DNA of 64,000 nucleotides from Bacillus vallismortis. GTDB lineage: Bacteria > Bacillota > Bacilli > Bacillales > Bacillaceae. Position numbers and translations under genes: made by a program. Where the stretch lies: contig NZ_CP026362.1 in assembly GCF_004116955.1 (NCBI RefSeq), positions 3,694,001 to 3,758,000 on the forward strand. The letters are read 5' to 3'. Of this stretch, positions 1 through 9,342 are shown one piece after another. The notes beneath the pieces were generated by a model, which saw only the letters and a program-made list of their open reading frames with translations, made no database searches and was not told the origin of the DNA. Positions within the stretch are counted from its first letter, which is position 1. Each line of letters begins with the position of its first letter.

Positions 1-849
1 TTGATATGGGACGGTGACATTTTGATGGAATACGCCCTGCTCGGCTTTGTCCTGCTCTTATTTCGGAAAGCAACGCCGAAAACACTGTTGATATGGGCGG
101 TCTCTTTGTATCTTTTGTTTACGGTCCCGTTCATTTTGGCAAACTTTTATCAATCTAATGGACAGGAAGGGGCAGAAGCTGCAGTTCACCAGGCACAGCA
201 AGCGCTCCATGTTTACGGAAGCGGCAGCTTGAAGGAGATTGCGGAACAGCGGATTCGTGATCGTCTCGTTTACATGTCTTCGAATGGCATGCTTACGTAT
301 AACCCGATCAGCTTTTTCTTTGCATCCATTCCTTATTTCAGCATGTTTTTGCTGGGAGCTGCGGCGGCGAAGTCACGCTATTTGCACGAGCTCGGAAAGC
401 ATCGCAAAGGATTAAAAAGAGTGTGGATGGCTGGGTTAGTCATCGGCATCAGCGCCCATGTTGTGTACAGTGTAACGGATAGGGAAGTGTTTTTGCTGAT
501 TGGCGCGCCTTTTCTCATGTTTTTCTATATCACAACAGTTGTCTATCTTTATCATAAAACAAGAGTGAAAGCCGTGCTGCAATCTTTCTCCGCTGTTGGA
601 CGGATGGCACTTACCAATTATCTGATGCAGTCTATCGTGTGTACGTGGATATTCTATCATTACGGCTTGGGGCTGTACGGGAAAGTGTATCCTGCTGCTG
701 GCGTATTTTTGACGATTGCGGTTTGTGCCGTTCAAACGGTCTTCAGCCATCTGTGGCTTCGTTTGTTTAAGATGGGGCCGTTTGAGTGGCTGTGGAGAAG
801 CGCTGCGTATTTGTCGTGGCAGCCTATGGTAAAAAAAGCAAAAGTCTAG
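1..849 (+). CDS. yxaH: YxaH, DUF418 membrane protein, 3' part
   Basis: The reading frame is open from the first base, so the 5' end lies outside the window; 282 residues are visible of a family usually about 400 long. The protein is a multi-pass inner membrane protein with strongly hydrophobic stretches throughout. The C-terminal half, including 'GRMALTNYLMQSI' and 'GPFEWLWRS', is the DUF418/YeiB C-terminal signature. The biochemical role of the family is unknown. It is followed at once by a terminator shared with the convergent RDD gene. The name rests on recognition of the protein and its neighbours in B. subtilis. Confidence 0.85.
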   Translation: MIWDGDILMEYALLGFVLLLFRKATPKTLLIWAVSLYLLFTVPFILANFYQSNGQEGAEAAVHQAQQALHVYGSGSLKEIAEQRIRDRLVYMSSNGMLTYNPISFFFASIPYFSMFLLGAAAAKSRYLHELGKHRKGLKRVWMAGLVIGISAHVVYSVTDREVFLLIGAPFLMFFYITTVVYLYHKTRVKAVLQSFSAVGRMALTNYLMQSIVCTWIFYHYGLGLYGKVYPAAGVFLTIAVCAVQTVFSHLWLRLFKMGPFEWLWRSAAYLSWQPMVKKAKV

Positions 850-876
850 ACTCCTATTGGCGTCTAGACTTTTTTT
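841..876. terminator. Bidirectional terminator between yxaH and yxaI
   Basis: An 11-bp inverted repeat AAAGTCTAGAC/GTCTAGACTTT with a short loop is followed by a T-run on the + strand and preceded by an A-run, so it can end both convergent genes. Confidence 0.85.
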
Positions 877-879
877 CTT

Positions 880-1335
880 TTATTTATACACGACACGTGT
901 TTTGCAAATGATGTCATGCAGGCCTTTTTTCTCTCCAAAACCGATCATGATAAATCCAATATAAAAGATGATTCCAGATAAGATATAGGCGAAGTAACGG
1001 CCGATTGCCTGTCCGACAGAAACCCGTTCGCCTTGTTCATTGACCACTTTCAAGCCAAGAATTTTTTTGCCGAGTGTGCCCTGCATTTTAGAAGCTGTAA
1101 GCAGACCGTAATATAACACACAGATGATGAGCATGATCAGCATGGTAGGCAAAAATGCGAACGTCATGTATTTCACGAGATACTCCTCTTCTGTCATGTA
1201 TGGGTCTGTTGCCACAGATCCAGCTATAAACACGCTATTGATAATAAATAGAATAATATAACTAGGAACAGATACAATAATGCCATCGATAAAATAAGCT
1301 AAAAAACGAATCCAAAATCCTGCTGGTTTTTCCAT
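880..1335 (-). CDS. yxaI: RDD family membrane protein YxaI
   Basis: A 151-residue RDD-family protein. It opens with 'MEKPAGFWIRFLAYFIDG', carrying the typical Arg and Asp in the first membrane helix, and has two further hydrophobic segments and a 'GTLGKKILGLKVV' motif before the last helix. The ATG at 1335 is chosen because a purine-rich GGAGAGAG stretch lies just upstream; a longer open frame to 1398 lacks one. RDD proteins are small integral membrane proteins of largely unknown, sometimes transport-related, function. A paralogue lies at 2067-2537. Confidence 0.85.
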   Translation of the reverse strand: MEKPAGFWIRFLAYFIDGIIVSVPSYIILFIINSVFIAGSVATDPYMTEEEYLVKYMTFAFLPTMLIMLIICVLYYGLLTASKMQGTLGKKILGLKVVNEQGERVSVGQAIGRYFAYILSGIIFYIGFIMIGFGEKKGLHDIICKTRVVYK

Positions 1336-1567
1336 GTATTTTTCTCTCTCCTTTGAATTAATCTGGAATAGTATACTTTGAAAAAATAACATATGCAATA
1401 TGATATGGTGATAAAATCCTGATATGCCTGAAAAATGAGTCTTTTATCCTCTGTTTTTTACTATATGAATATCCCGGTAAAATCTAAATTGATTGTATAT
1501 TGAATTCACCAGCTGGATAACCCATAATAAAAAAGGATAATATTTCTATTCGAGGGGGAGGAGTTTG

Positions 1568-1984
1568 ATGTCTAGAAAAAAAAGCGTGGCGATCATGACA
1601 GTCATTTCTGCTTTTCTTTTCTGCGCTATGATTGCTGCGGCTTCACTTTCGCCGCTGTCCGAAACGGGCGGGGCGGCCAATCAGTTCAACTCAGTCGGCA
1701 TGTGGTCAGCTATTGGTATGGTCCTTGTGTTGTACTTCATTCCTTTTCTCATTTATATGCTTGGAGTAGATGCGATGAGGTATGTCATGGCGGTGCTTTG
1801 CGCCTTTGGGCTGCTGATTCACTTGTCTACGGCCGGTTTTATCTTGCTGTTTGGCCTATTCAGTGAAGATCTCCTTTCTGAGGTGATCTTTGTGATTGGA
1901 GTTTGTCTCGCTGCGGCAGCTGTCAATGTTATTTGGTTTGTGGCTGCATTTCGTTCAGATTCTAAAAAAGCTGCCATTTTCTAA
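1568..1984 (+). CDS. yxaJ: DUF5391-type membrane protein YxaJ
   Basis: A 138-residue integral membrane protein with four predicted hydrophobic helices and a basic N-terminus (MSRKKS). A strong GAGGGGGAGGAG ribosome binding site supports the ATG at 1568 over the adjacent in-frame TTG at 1565. It matches the YxaJ/DUF5391 type by length, topology and position between the RDD genes. Its function is unknown. It stands alone on the + strand between two minus-strand RDD paralogues. Confidence 0.75.
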   Translation: MSRKKSVAIMTVISAFLFCAMIAAASLSPLSETGGAANQFNSVGMWSAIGMVLVLYFIPFLIYMLGVDAMRYVMAVLCAFGLLIHLSTAGFILLFGLFSEDLLSEVIFVIGVCLAAAAVNVIWFVAAFRSDSKKAAIF

Positions 1985-2066
1985 ACGAGTAGAGTGAACA
2001 TGTCATAGCGGTCGCAAAAAATTAGAAATTCAGGCTGGCGAGGACAACTCGGCAGCCTGTGTTGGG

Positions 2067-2537
2067 TTAATCAATCCTATATTTATTTTGATAAATAACC
2101 TTTGTCCCGCAAATATAATCGTGCAATGCCAGTTTAGCGGGGAAGGCCGCCATGATGAAACCAATATACAGGATCCTTGACAATGCGTAGGCAAAGAAAC
2201 GACCGAAGCTGTGCCAAAAAGAAATACGTTCACCATATTGATTGACAACGATGATGCCCATGAGTTTTTTTCCCAGTGTTGCTTGCATGTGTGATGAAGT
2301 CAGCACACTATAGTAAAGAATACAGGCGAGCAATATGATCGCAAAAAGGGGTATTGTACCAAATATCAACATATAGAATTGATATTGAGCTTCTGTCATA
2401 TGTGTCCCTGCCGCATCAATGAGAGGCATTACAATAAGGACGTTAATAAGAGACATAATAAAAATGAATATCGATAGTATCAGTCCATCAATAATAGCGG
2501 CGGCTGCCCGTATCCAAAATCCAGCTGGTTTTTCCAT
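2067..2537 (-). CDS. RDD family membrane protein, second copy
   Basis: A 156-residue RDD protein paralogous to the gene at 880-1335. Both start with MEKPAGFWIR, both have a 'TLGKK' motif before the last helix, and the ribosome binding sites and leader bases (TTTTCCATGTAT on the + strand) are also alike. This indicates a local duplication with yxaJ between the copies. The start at 2537 follows a GGAGAGAA stretch. There are three hydrophobic segments. The function is unknown. Confidence 0.8.
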   Translation of the reverse strand: MEKPAGFWIRAAAAIIDGLILSIFIFIMSLINVLIVMPLIDAAGTHMTEAQYQFYMLIFGTIPLFAIILLACILYYSVLTSSHMQATLGKKLMGIIVVNQYGERISFWHSFGRFFAYALSRILYIGFIMAAFPAKLALHDYICGTKVIYQNKYRID

Positions 2538-2702
2538 GTATAAAATTCTCTCCTTTGAAGTTTTCTGGGATATTATACGTGAGGGGCTGTGTGGTTTCAA
2601 TGAGATATACTAGAGGAATTTGGTCTTGTAGCGAAAACGGTATTTTATGACTATTCATTTCTTCTATTTTCCTTTTTTATTTAGGTTAATAGGGTGATAA
2701 AA

Positions 2703-2733
2703 AAGAGAATCTGCAAGATCATGCAGATTCTCT
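2703..2733. terminator. Terminator downstream of aldX
   Basis: An inverted repeat AGAGAATCTGCA/TGCAGATTCTCT lies 9 bp after the aldX stop codon on the minus strand, followed there by T-rich sequence. Confidence 0.8.
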
Positions 2734-2741
2734 TCACATCA

Positions 2742-4079
2742 TTATTTAACAGCTTGAATCAATACACCCTTCTCATGAGAAAATGCTTTGAATCCGTATA
2801 CCCCATGATAGGAGCCGATTCCGCTTGTGTTGACGCCGCCGAATGGCAGGTTGACGTCGCTGAAGTGAACGACAACATCGTTGATGGCTGCGTTGCCTGA
2901 AGTCGTATGCTGAAGCACGTTGTCGATCAGGTCTTGGTTGTGGCTGAATACATAAAGCGCAAGCGGTTTATCGCGGTCATTTACGTAATCGATCACCTCG
3001 TCGATGTCTTCATAGTTCATCATCGGCAGGATTGGTGCGAAGATTTCCTCCTGCATGATTTTCATGTCAGGCGTGACGTTTTTCAAAACGGTCGGCGAGA
3101 TCGTGCGGTCGCTGGCATCAAAGACACCGCCGAAGACGACTTCCGCCCCTTTTTCAATGGCGTCGTCGAACAGGTCTTTGACGCGGTTGAAGTTGCGGTC
3201 ATTGACGATCTGCGTGAATTTGCTGCGGTCTGGGTTACGATCATCCTCCATAAATCCCGTGTTGACGATTGTTTGTAAAATCCCTGCGAACTTGTCCTGC
3301 ACGTCTTTTTTAATGAACAAATAATCAGGTGCGATGCAGGTTTGGCCGGCGTTTACAAATTTTCCGACGGCGATCTTTTTCGCTGCGTCCATGAGATCGT
3401 ATTCACTGTCAATGATTGTCGGGCTCTTGCCGCCAAGCTCAAGTGTGACAGATGCCAAGTGTTTGGCAGCCGCTGTCATGACGATTTTTCCGACATTTGT
3501 GCTTCCGGTAAAGAAAATGTGGTCGAACGGCTGCTCTAGTAGCTCGGTTGCCACCTCAACCTCTCCTTCAAAAATCGCGACTTCTTTTTCGTCAAAAGCG
3601 TCTCGAATGACTTTTGCGGCTATGTTGCTTGTGTTCATCGTAAAATCAGACAGCTTCACTATCGCGCTGTTACCGGCTGCAATCGAAGCAGCCAGCGGCG
3701 CCATCGTCAGCATAAACGGATAGTTCCACGGTCCGAGGATGAGTGTGACGCCTTTTGGCTCGTACAGGAGAATCCCATTCGCCTCGGGGCTTAACGATGA
3801 ACCGACTTCTTTAGGTGCCATCCATTTCTCCAGATTGTTCATATTATCTCTAATCGCTTTTTTTGTTCCTTCGATTTCCGCTTTTTTGACCTCGTGATAT
3901 GGTTTGCGGACGTCTTTGCGGATCGCTTCGATGATGTCTTCCTCATGGGCGATGACAGAATCTAAAAAGCGCTGAAGCTTTTCTCTGCGCTGTTCCGCTG
4001 TTGAAGCGCGCAATGCTTTTTGCTGTTTTTTCTGAAGCTGAAAGACACGCTGAATGTCGTCTTTAACTTGCTGTTCCAT
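2742..4079 (-). CDS. aldX: Aldehyde dehydrogenase AldX
   Basis: A 445-residue NAD(P)-dependent aldehyde dehydrogenase of the short ALDH3 type, a cytosolic enzyme oxidising an aldehyde to the acid. Visible motifs are 'GPWNYPF', the glycine-rich 'FTGSTNVGK', the glutamate motif 'LELGGKSP' and the catalytic cysteine in 'NAGQTCIAPDY'. The length is normal for the subfamily. The gene is transcribed divergently from the double-TetR regulator at 4221, which is its obvious candidate regulator. The physiological substrate is unknown. Confidence 0.9.
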   Translation of the reverse strand: MEQQVKDDIQRVFQLQKKQQKALRASTAEQRREKLQRFLDSVIAHEEDIIEAIRKDVRKPYHEVKKAEIEGTKKAIRDNMNNLEKWMAPKEVGSSLSPEANGILLYEPKGVTLILGPWNYPFMLTMAPLAASIAAGNSAIVKLSDFTMNTSNIAAKVIRDAFDEKEVAIFEGEVEVATELLEQPFDHIFFTGSTNVGKIVMTAAAKHLASVTLELGGKSPTIIDSEYDLMDAAKKIAVGKFVNAGQTCIAPDYLFIKKDVQDKFAGILQTIVNTGFMEDDRNPDRSKFTQIVNDRNFNRVKDLFDDAIEKGAEVVFGGVFDASDRTISPTVLKNVTPDMKIMQEEIFAPILPMMNYEDIDEVIDYVNDRDKPLALYVFSHNQDLIDNVLQHTTSGNAAINDVVVHFSDVNLPFGGVNTSGIGSYHGVYGFKAFSHEKGVLIQAVK

Positions 4080-4154
4080 TGTAAAATCCCCCTCATTTGC
4101 TTTCTTCTATTCTCGGACCTATTATAAAGTGGTACCTTTTCTGTAAGAAAGACA

Positions 4155-4180
4155 ACGGTGAACCATCTATACGTTACCGT
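4155..4180. promoter_or_regulatory. Imperfect palindrome between aldX and yxbF, possible TetR-type operator
   Basis: The motif ACGGT is followed 16 bp later by its reverse complement ACCGT, with partial pairing of the next bases (GAAC and GTT). It sits in the 140-bp divergent intergenic region just upstream of yxbF. That it is a YxbF operator is inference from position. Confidence 0.35.
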
Positions 4181-4220
4181 ACATATATAAATCATCTGTC
4201 TAATGATCGGAGGTGTCTCT

Positions 4221-5363
4221 TTGCCGGAATCTGCTGAGGCTCAAATCAAACAGGCGCTGCTGTCTCTACTGGAAGAAAAAGATATTCAACAGATTACAAT
4301 GAAAGAAATTGCCGAGAAGGCCAAAGTGAGCCGCGGGACGCTCTACCTTTATTATGAAGATAAGTTTTCAATCATCGAGGACGTGATTGAAGACATGAAG
4401 GAGGGGCTGGGTCAAGCGCTATATAAGGCTTTCAAGCATATGGATACCCTCCATTTGAACAAAAAACGGCAAACGGTGCATCCGACCCTGTCCTTTGTTC
4501 ACGAGCATCGATCCTTTTTCCGTACGATGATGAACAGAGAACATGTTCATCGTTTTTTTAAGGATGTGTTTCAGCAGGATATCCTGCTCGCTCCGATCCA
4601 TGTGAACTTGACGCCGATCGAACGGGACATTTACGGACATTACCGGGCTTTGTACACGTACGCGATTATTCGGTATTGGCTGAATGAAGATGCGGGCGCG
4701 ACTCCAGAAGCGATCAGCCAAAAGGTATGGGAGCTCGTTTCTCAGAAGCGGTTTTATTGGCTGTTTGGACAGGCTGTGGCAGGGGAACGGCAGGAGAACA
4801 AGCAAATCGACAGGCGGGTGGTGCGAACGAGAGAGGCGCTGCAGAAGGCTTTGCTGGACGTATTGGCGGAGAAAAAAGATTACGCAGCCATCACGATTTC
4901 GGATATTACCCGTAAAAGCAACCTCCGCCGCGCAACCTTTTATGATCACTATGCCAGTAAAGAGGAATTGCTGCAAACTATGATTCAGCAATCATGCGCG
5001 GAGATCATAGACCACCTGACGATTGCCTCCAGTCCGAGCGGGCTTTCCTTAGAGGAAGCGGAGGAGGCGCTTGCCAGCTTGCTTTCTGCTTTATCAAACA
5101 TGCCTATTGTCCATTTTCTCAATCGGGACAGGGGCGTACCCCATGTGATAAGCGATATGTTCAAAGCGCTGGAATCGTTTTACCTGCATCAGCAGACTGA
5201 CATTCATGCAGAGAAAAAACTTCACGCCTATTATGTATCCGCGATGATTATCGGGCTGATTTTGTATCGGCTTGATGAAGGAAGGGCGCATGCGCCGGAA
5301 GTGCTGGTGAGGGAATTTTTGCAGTTTTTGGATGTGAAGAAGTATAAGGTGGTCTTGCTGTAA
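4221..5363 (+). CDS. yxbF: Tandem TetR/AcrR-family regulator YxbF
   Basis: A 380-residue protein made of two consecutive TetR-like units. The first helix-turn-helix is near residues 15-55 ('ITMKEIAEKAKVSRGTLYLYY'); the second is near residues 200-245 ('ITISDITRKSNLRRATFYDHY'). Each is followed by a helical ligand-type domain. The TTG at 4221 is preferred because GGAGGTG lies 6 bp upstream; the ATG at 4203 lies before that site. It is divergent from aldX and probably represses it, which is inference. One polypeptide may act as a pseudo-dimer. Confidence 0.88.
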   Translation: MPESAEAQIKQALLSLLEEKDIQQITMKEIAEKAKVSRGTLYLYYEDKFSIIEDVIEDMKEGLGQALYKAFKHMDTLHLNKKRQTVHPTLSFVHEHRSFFRTMMNREHVHRFFKDVFQQDILLAPIHVNLTPIERDIYGHYRALYTYAIIRYWLNEDAGATPEAISQKVWELVSQKRFYWLFGQAVAGERQENKQIDRRVVRTREALQKALLDVLAEKKDYAAITISDITRKSNLRRATFYDHYASKEELLQTMIQQSCAEIIDHLTIASSPSGLSLEEAEEALASLLSALSNMPIVHFLNRDRGVPHVISDMFKALESFYLHQQTDIHAEKKLHAYYVSAMIIGLILYRLDEGRAHAPEVLVREFLQFLDVKKYKVVLL

Positions 5364-5393
5364 ACGAATCGAACTGGATATTAGCCCGGATAC

Positions 5394-5609
5394 TCAGTCC
5401 GGGCTCTGTGTCGTTGTGTGACTTGGCTTGGTCTTTTGAATTTCTTTCTTTTCCTTCAAGGTGTACTTTAAAAAGAGAAGGGCCAAAAGAAATAGAGCAA
5501 TGTTCACCAACCAAGATGTCCAGCTTGCAGTAGGGTCTAAAATTGAATTGAGCGAGTGAAGGATAGAAGAAAATGACAAAATGAGAAATAATAGTTTGTT
5601 TTCAGACAT
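5394..5609 (-). CDS. Small membrane protein, hypothetical
   Basis: A 71-residue open frame with two hydrophobic segments (about residues 5-22 and 33-48) and a charged, Thr/Ser-rich tail. An AAAGG stretch lies about 12 bp upstream of the ATG. A hairpin AGCCCGGA/TCCGGGCT overlaps its 3' end. It lies 90 bp downstream of another tiny membrane ORF in the same direction (5700-5861), so the two may be co-transcribed. No family recognised. Confidence 0.5.
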   Translation of the reverse strand: MSENKLLFLILSFSSILHSLNSILDPTASWTSWLVNIALFLLALLFLKYTLKEKKEIQKTKPSHTTTQSPD

Positions 5610-5699
5610 AAATGACGTACCTTTCTATATGGAAAATGTGATGTTTTAAACAATCAATAGCTGCCTCCACATTTTATCCTGCAAGATTTTATTTTAGTA

Positions 5700-5861
5700 T
5701 TAATTTGAAGTTTCGGGGCTTTTAGCTCGCCTATATAAAAAAAGTGCAAAGTTAAAATAGATAAGATATAAAGCAAGATTAAAAATACCTAAATCAAAAA
5801 GGCAAGAAAGAGAAATGCTAATGAAGCCTCCTAAAATGATATAGATAAATAGCAATTTCAT
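5700..5861 (-). CDS. Tiny membrane protein, 53 residues, hypothetical
   Basis: A 53-codon frame starting at 5861 with MKLLFIYIIL and ending in a short basic tail (YRRAKSPETSN). It is almost entirely hydrophobic, with two potential membrane helices. A GGGAG ribosome binding site lies 6 bp before the ATG. The same-strand small membrane ORF 5394-5609 follows. The ribosome binding site and membrane-like composition are the only support. Confidence 0.45.
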   Translation of the reverse strand: MKLLFIYIILGGFISISLSCLFDLGIFNLALYLIYFNFALFLYRRAKSPETSN

Positions 5862-5983
5862 TCTAACAACTCCCAATAAATTCTAAATCCATTGTAGGAT
5901 AGGATCGACAATATGTAAAATATATAGAGTAAGGCAGTCTGTTTTTTTCTGCAGGAGAGCGAAAAAAGATTGAGGAATGATGA

Positions 5984-6026
5984 AGAGGGAGCTTATCCTA
6001 GTGATTAAGGAAAAGCTCCCTTTTAT
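5984..6026. terminator. Hairpin downstream of yxbG
   Basis: The inverted repeat GGGAGCTT/AAGCTCCC, with TTTT after the 3' arm on the + strand, lies about 40 bp beyond the yxbG stop codon. It is likely the yxbG terminator, although the T-run on the minus strand is weak. Confidence 0.5.
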
Positions 6027-6063
6027 GATTGATATTTGATCATTGATAATGCGCAGACTATGT

Positions 6064-6885
6064 TTATTTCGTTTCTTCCTTCCACTTCTCATCAATCAGC
6101 ATCTTCCCAGGCCATGTGTACGCCATGATGCCGCCGTCTGCGGTGATGTCTTCGCCTGTGACGTATGAGCTGTCGTCAGAAGCGAGGAACAGCGCCACCG
6201 TTGCCATTTCCTTCGGCTGGCCGAGACGGCCGAGCGGCGTGATCCATTTGTTGGCTTCGCGGAATGTTTCGCCCATTTCCTGTTCCTTGGTGCCTGCTAA
6301 TTTGTCAATCAACGGGGTTTCGATCGTTCCCGGTGAGATGGAATTGACGCGGATGCCGTCTCTTGCGTAATCAATTGCCATCGCTCTTGTCAGGTTGGTG
6401 ATGCCGCCTTTTGCCGCGTTGTAGCCAGAGCGGTCGAGGTCAGCGGCCCGGCCTGACATGGAGGATGTATTGATGATGGAGCCTCCTTTTTCGAGCATGA
6501 GCGGAATCAGGTATTTGCTGCAAAGGAACGTGCCGCGCAGATCGACGGCGATAATGCGGTCAAACAGGTCAACGGGATATTCGTGCACTTTTCCGCCTTC
6601 CTGGTCAACCCCGGCGTTATTAAACAGAATATCAATTGTACCGCAGGTGTCTTTGATTTGATCAGCAAATGCTTTCACGCTGTTTTCATCTGACACATCA
6701 AGGAGAAAGGCGTCCGCCTGTCCTCCCTCTTGTCTGATCGCTTCAACTGTTTCTTCCATTTGATCTGCATTGATGTCTCCGATTATCACACGCGCGCCTT
6801 CATTGGCAAAAACCTTTGCCGTCGCTTGCCCAATGCCTGTCGCGGCGCCTGTGATGACTGCGGTTTTGTTTTCCAGTCTTCCCAT
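6064..6885 (-). CDS. yxbG: Short-chain dehydrogenase/reductase YxbG
   Basis: A 273-residue classical SDR, similar to glucose-1-dehydrogenase-like enzymes. It has the cofactor motif 'TGAATGIGQA' near residue 12, 'NNAGVD' near residue 90, the catalytic Ser, and 'YNAAKGG' with the catalytic Tyr and Lys. It is a cytosolic NAD(P)-dependent oxidoreductase of unknown substrate. The ATG at 6885 follows AAAGGAGG at good spacing, while the frame extending to 6951 has no ribosome binding site. Confidence 0.88.
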   Translation of the reverse strand: MGRLENKTAVITGAATGIGQATAKVFANEGARVIIGDINADQMEETVEAIRQEGGQADAFLLDVSDENSVKAFADQIKDTCGTIDILFNNAGVDQEGGKVHEYPVDLFDRIIAVDLRGTFLCSKYLIPLMLEKGGSIINTSSMSGRAADLDRSGYNAAKGGITNLTRAMAIDYARDGIRVNSISPGTIETPLIDKLAGTKEQEMGETFREANKWITPLGRLGQPKEMATVALFLASDDSSYVTGEDITADGGIMAYTWPGKMLIDEKWKEETK

Positions 6886-7002
6886 GATACGAGTCCTCCT
6901 TTTTTTATTTGTCTTCCCGCTCTGTGCAGTGATAAACATGCGGGAAAACAACTGCCAACATATGTTAGAATGGGTTAGAAATTGTTGGGAGGTTTATATG
7001 TT

Positions 7003-7257
7003 TTGAAAGTACAGCATAAGAAGGAGCTCAAGTTTTATTGCTTCATCACAATTCCGTCTGCGTTTGTTGTGCTGACTGTCATCTCTTTTCTATTCAAAGA
7101 GATTACGTTTCCAGTTACAGCAAGCGCATTTCTGAATGCTTCATGGCATAATCTATTGTTTCTGATACCGTTCGGTTTGTTTTTCTATCCGGTGCATATA
7201 TGGATGAAGCGGGAGTTTGGCCGCTGGAATGGCGCAGCCAAAAAGAGAGGGTCATGA
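7003..7257 (+). CDS. yxcA: Small membrane protein YxcA
   Basis: An 84-residue protein with two hydrophobic helices separated by a short loop, and a basic C-terminus. The start is a TTG at 7003, ten bases after GGGAGG. An ATG one base out of frame at 6998 meets TGA after two codons. The stop codon lies inside the stem of the downstream terminator. The function is unknown; the name follows from position between yxbG and htpG. Confidence 0.7.
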   Translation: MKVQHKKELKFYCFITIPSAFVVLTVISFLFKEITFPVTASAFLNASWHNLLFLIPFGLFFYPVHIWMKREFGRWNGAAKKRGS

Positions 7258-7270
7258 CCTCTCTTTTTTT
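7243..7270 (+). terminator. Terminator of yxcA
   Basis: AAGAGAGGTCA-type inverted repeat (AGAGAGG/CCTCTCT) followed by seven T; it overlaps the yxcA stop codon. Confidence 0.85.
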
Positions 7271-7421
7271 GACAATAAATAGTGAAAGTGCTGCTAAATC
7301 ATGTTAAATTTACATATATATGCATCTGGCAATCTAATTGACAATTGTCATCTTATATGATAAATAGATGCTGAAAAGAGTTTACCTAACACAACTACAT
7401 ATCAAAAAGGAGCGATCTAGA

Positions 7422-9302
7422 GTGGCAAAAAAAGAGTTTAAAGCAGAGTCCAAACGACTGCTGGATATGATGATTAACTCCATTTATACTCAAAAAGAAA
7501 TTTTCCTGCGTGAGTTAATCTCCAATTCGAGTGATGCGATTGACAAAATCTATTACAAAGCGCTGACAGACGATGCGCTTACGTTTGATAAAGACAGTTA
7601 CTACATAAAGGTCGCGGCTGACAAAGATGCGAGAACATTAACGATATCCGATACAGGAATCGGGATGACGAAGGACGAGCTTGAGCAGCATCTCGGCACA
7701 ATTGCGAAAAGCGGTTCCCTTGCGTTTAAAAAGGAAAACGAGCTGAAAGACGGCCATGACATTATCGGCCAATTCGGTGTCGGTTTTTACGCGGCGTTTA
7801 TGGTTGCCGATGTCGTGACGGTCATCAGTAAGGCGCTCGGCAGCGAAGAGGCGTATAAATGGGAGTCAGCGGGTGCAGACGGCTACACGATTGAACCGTG
7901 TGAAAAGGATTGTGTCGGTACAGACATCATCCTGACAATCAAAGAGAACACAGAAGATGACAGCTATGACGAGTTTTTGGAGGAATACCGTTTAAAAGCA
8001 ATCATCAAAAAGTACTCCGATTTCATTCGCTATCCGATCAAAATGGATACAACCATTAATAAGCCGAAGGAAGACAGCGAGAATGAATTTGAAGAGGTGC
8101 AGGAAGAACAGACCGTCAACAGCATGGTGCCGATCTGGAGAAAAAACAAAAGCGAGCTGACAGATGAGGACTATGAAAAATTCTATGCTGAAAAGCATTA
8201 CGGATTTGATAAACCGCTCTCACACGTTCATATCAGTGTGGACGGCGCCGTTCGCTACAACGCGATTCTATTTATCCCTGAAAACATGCCGTTTGACTAT
8301 TATTCCAAGGAATATGAGAAAGGCTTGGAGCTGTATTCCAATGGCGTGCTGATCATGAACAAATGCGCGGACCTGCTTCCAGACCACTTCAGCTTCGTGA
8401 AGGGGATGGTCGATTCTGAGGATCTGTCACTGAACATTTCCAGGGAAATGCTGCAGCATGACCGCCAGCTGAAGCTGATCGCGAAAAACATCAGCAAAAA
8501 AATCAAAAGCGAGCTGCAAAGCCTGCTCAAAAAAGACCGTGAGAAATACGAGACATTCTACAAATCATTCGGCAGACAGCTGAAATTCGGCGTGTATAAT
8601 GATTTTGGAGCGAATAAAGATCAATTGAAAGACCTCTTATTATTCTACTCTTCGAAAGAGAAAAAACTGGTCAGCCTAGATGAGTACGTATCGAGAATGC
8701 CTGAGGAACAGACATACATTTATTACGCGACCGGTGATTCCTACGATCGCATTGAGAAATTGCCGCAAACGGAAATGGTAGCGGACAAAGGATATGAAAT
8801 CCTCTACTTCACTGAGGACATCGATGAGTTTGCGATTAAAATGCTGGCATCTTATCAGGAAAAAGAATTCAAATCCGTATCGAGCGGAGACCTTGGCATC
8901 GACACGGAGGAGGATCAAAAGCAGTCCGAGGAAGAGGAAAGCAAGTACAAAGATCTGTTTGAGGAAATGAAAAACATTTTGTCAGATAAAGTGAAAAACG
9001 TCAAAATCTCAAAACGCCTCAAATCACATCCGGTCTGCCTTGCTGCGGACGGCGAAGTGACAATCGAGATGGAAAAGGTGTTAAACGCGATGCCGGACAG
9101 CCAAAATGTACAGGCGGAAAAAGTGCTGGAAATCAACCCGAATCACGAGGTGTTCAATACGCTGCAAGACGCGTTTGAACAAGATAAAGAGAAGCTGAGC
9201 CTGTACACAAACCTTCTGTATAATCAGGCGCTTCTCATCGAAGGCCTGCCGATTCAGGATCCAGTGGAATTTACGAACAACATTTGCAAGGTTATGGTGT
9301 AA
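7422..9302 (+). CDS. htpG: Molecular chaperone HtpG (HSP90)
   Basis: A 626-residue bacterial HSP90, a cytosolic ATP-dependent chaperone. The N-terminal GHKL ATPase shows the conserved '[12 protein letters not shown]' (catalytic Glu, Asn), 'DTGIGM' and '[11 protein letters not shown]'. The middle domain has 'LNISREMLQ'. The C-terminal dimerisation domain lacks the eukaryotic MEEVD tail, as expected. The GTG at 7422 is preferred: AAAAAGGAG precedes it, and the in-frame ATG at 7368 has no ribosome binding site. In B. subtilis htpG is a single-gene class III heat-shock operon. Confidence 0.97.
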   Translation: MAKKEFKAESKRLLDMMINSIYTQKEIFLRELISNSSDAIDKIYYKALTDDALTFDKDSYYIKVAADKDARTLTISDTGIGMTKDELEQHLGTIAKSGSLAFKKENELKDGHDIIGQFGVGFYAAFMVADVVTVISKALGSEEAYKWESAGADGYTIEPCEKDCVGTDIILTIKENTEDDSYDEFLEEYRLKAIIKKYSDFIRYPIKMDTTINKPKEDSENEFEEVQEEQTVNSMVPIWRKNKSELTDEDYEKFYAEKHYGFDKPLSHVHISVDGAVRYNAILFIPENMPFDYYSKEYEKGLELYSNGVLIMNKCADLLPDHFSFVKGMVDSEDLSLNISREMLQHDRQLKLIAKNISKKIKSELQSLLKKDREKYETFYKSFGRQLKFGVYNDFGANKDQLKDLLLFYSSKEKKLVSLDEYVSRMPEEQTYIYYATGDSYDRIEKLPQTEMVADKGYEILYFTEDIDEFAIKMLASYQEKEFKSVSSGDLGIDTEEDQKQSEEEESKYKDLFEEMKNILSDKVKNVKISKRLKSHPVCLAADGEVTIEMEKVLNAMPDSQNVQAEKVLEINPNHEVFNTLQDAFEQDKEKLSLYTNLLYNQALLIEGLPIQDPVEFTNNICKVMV

Positions 9303-9304
9303 CT

Positions 9305-9342
9305 AAGAAAGGAATCGCCCTCTGGGACGATTCCTTTTTTTA
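9305..9342. terminator. Bidirectional terminator between htpG and csbC
   Basis: Inverted repeat AAAGGAATCG/CGATTCCTTT followed by a T-run on the + strand and, read in reverse, a short T stretch for csbC. Confidence 0.85.
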
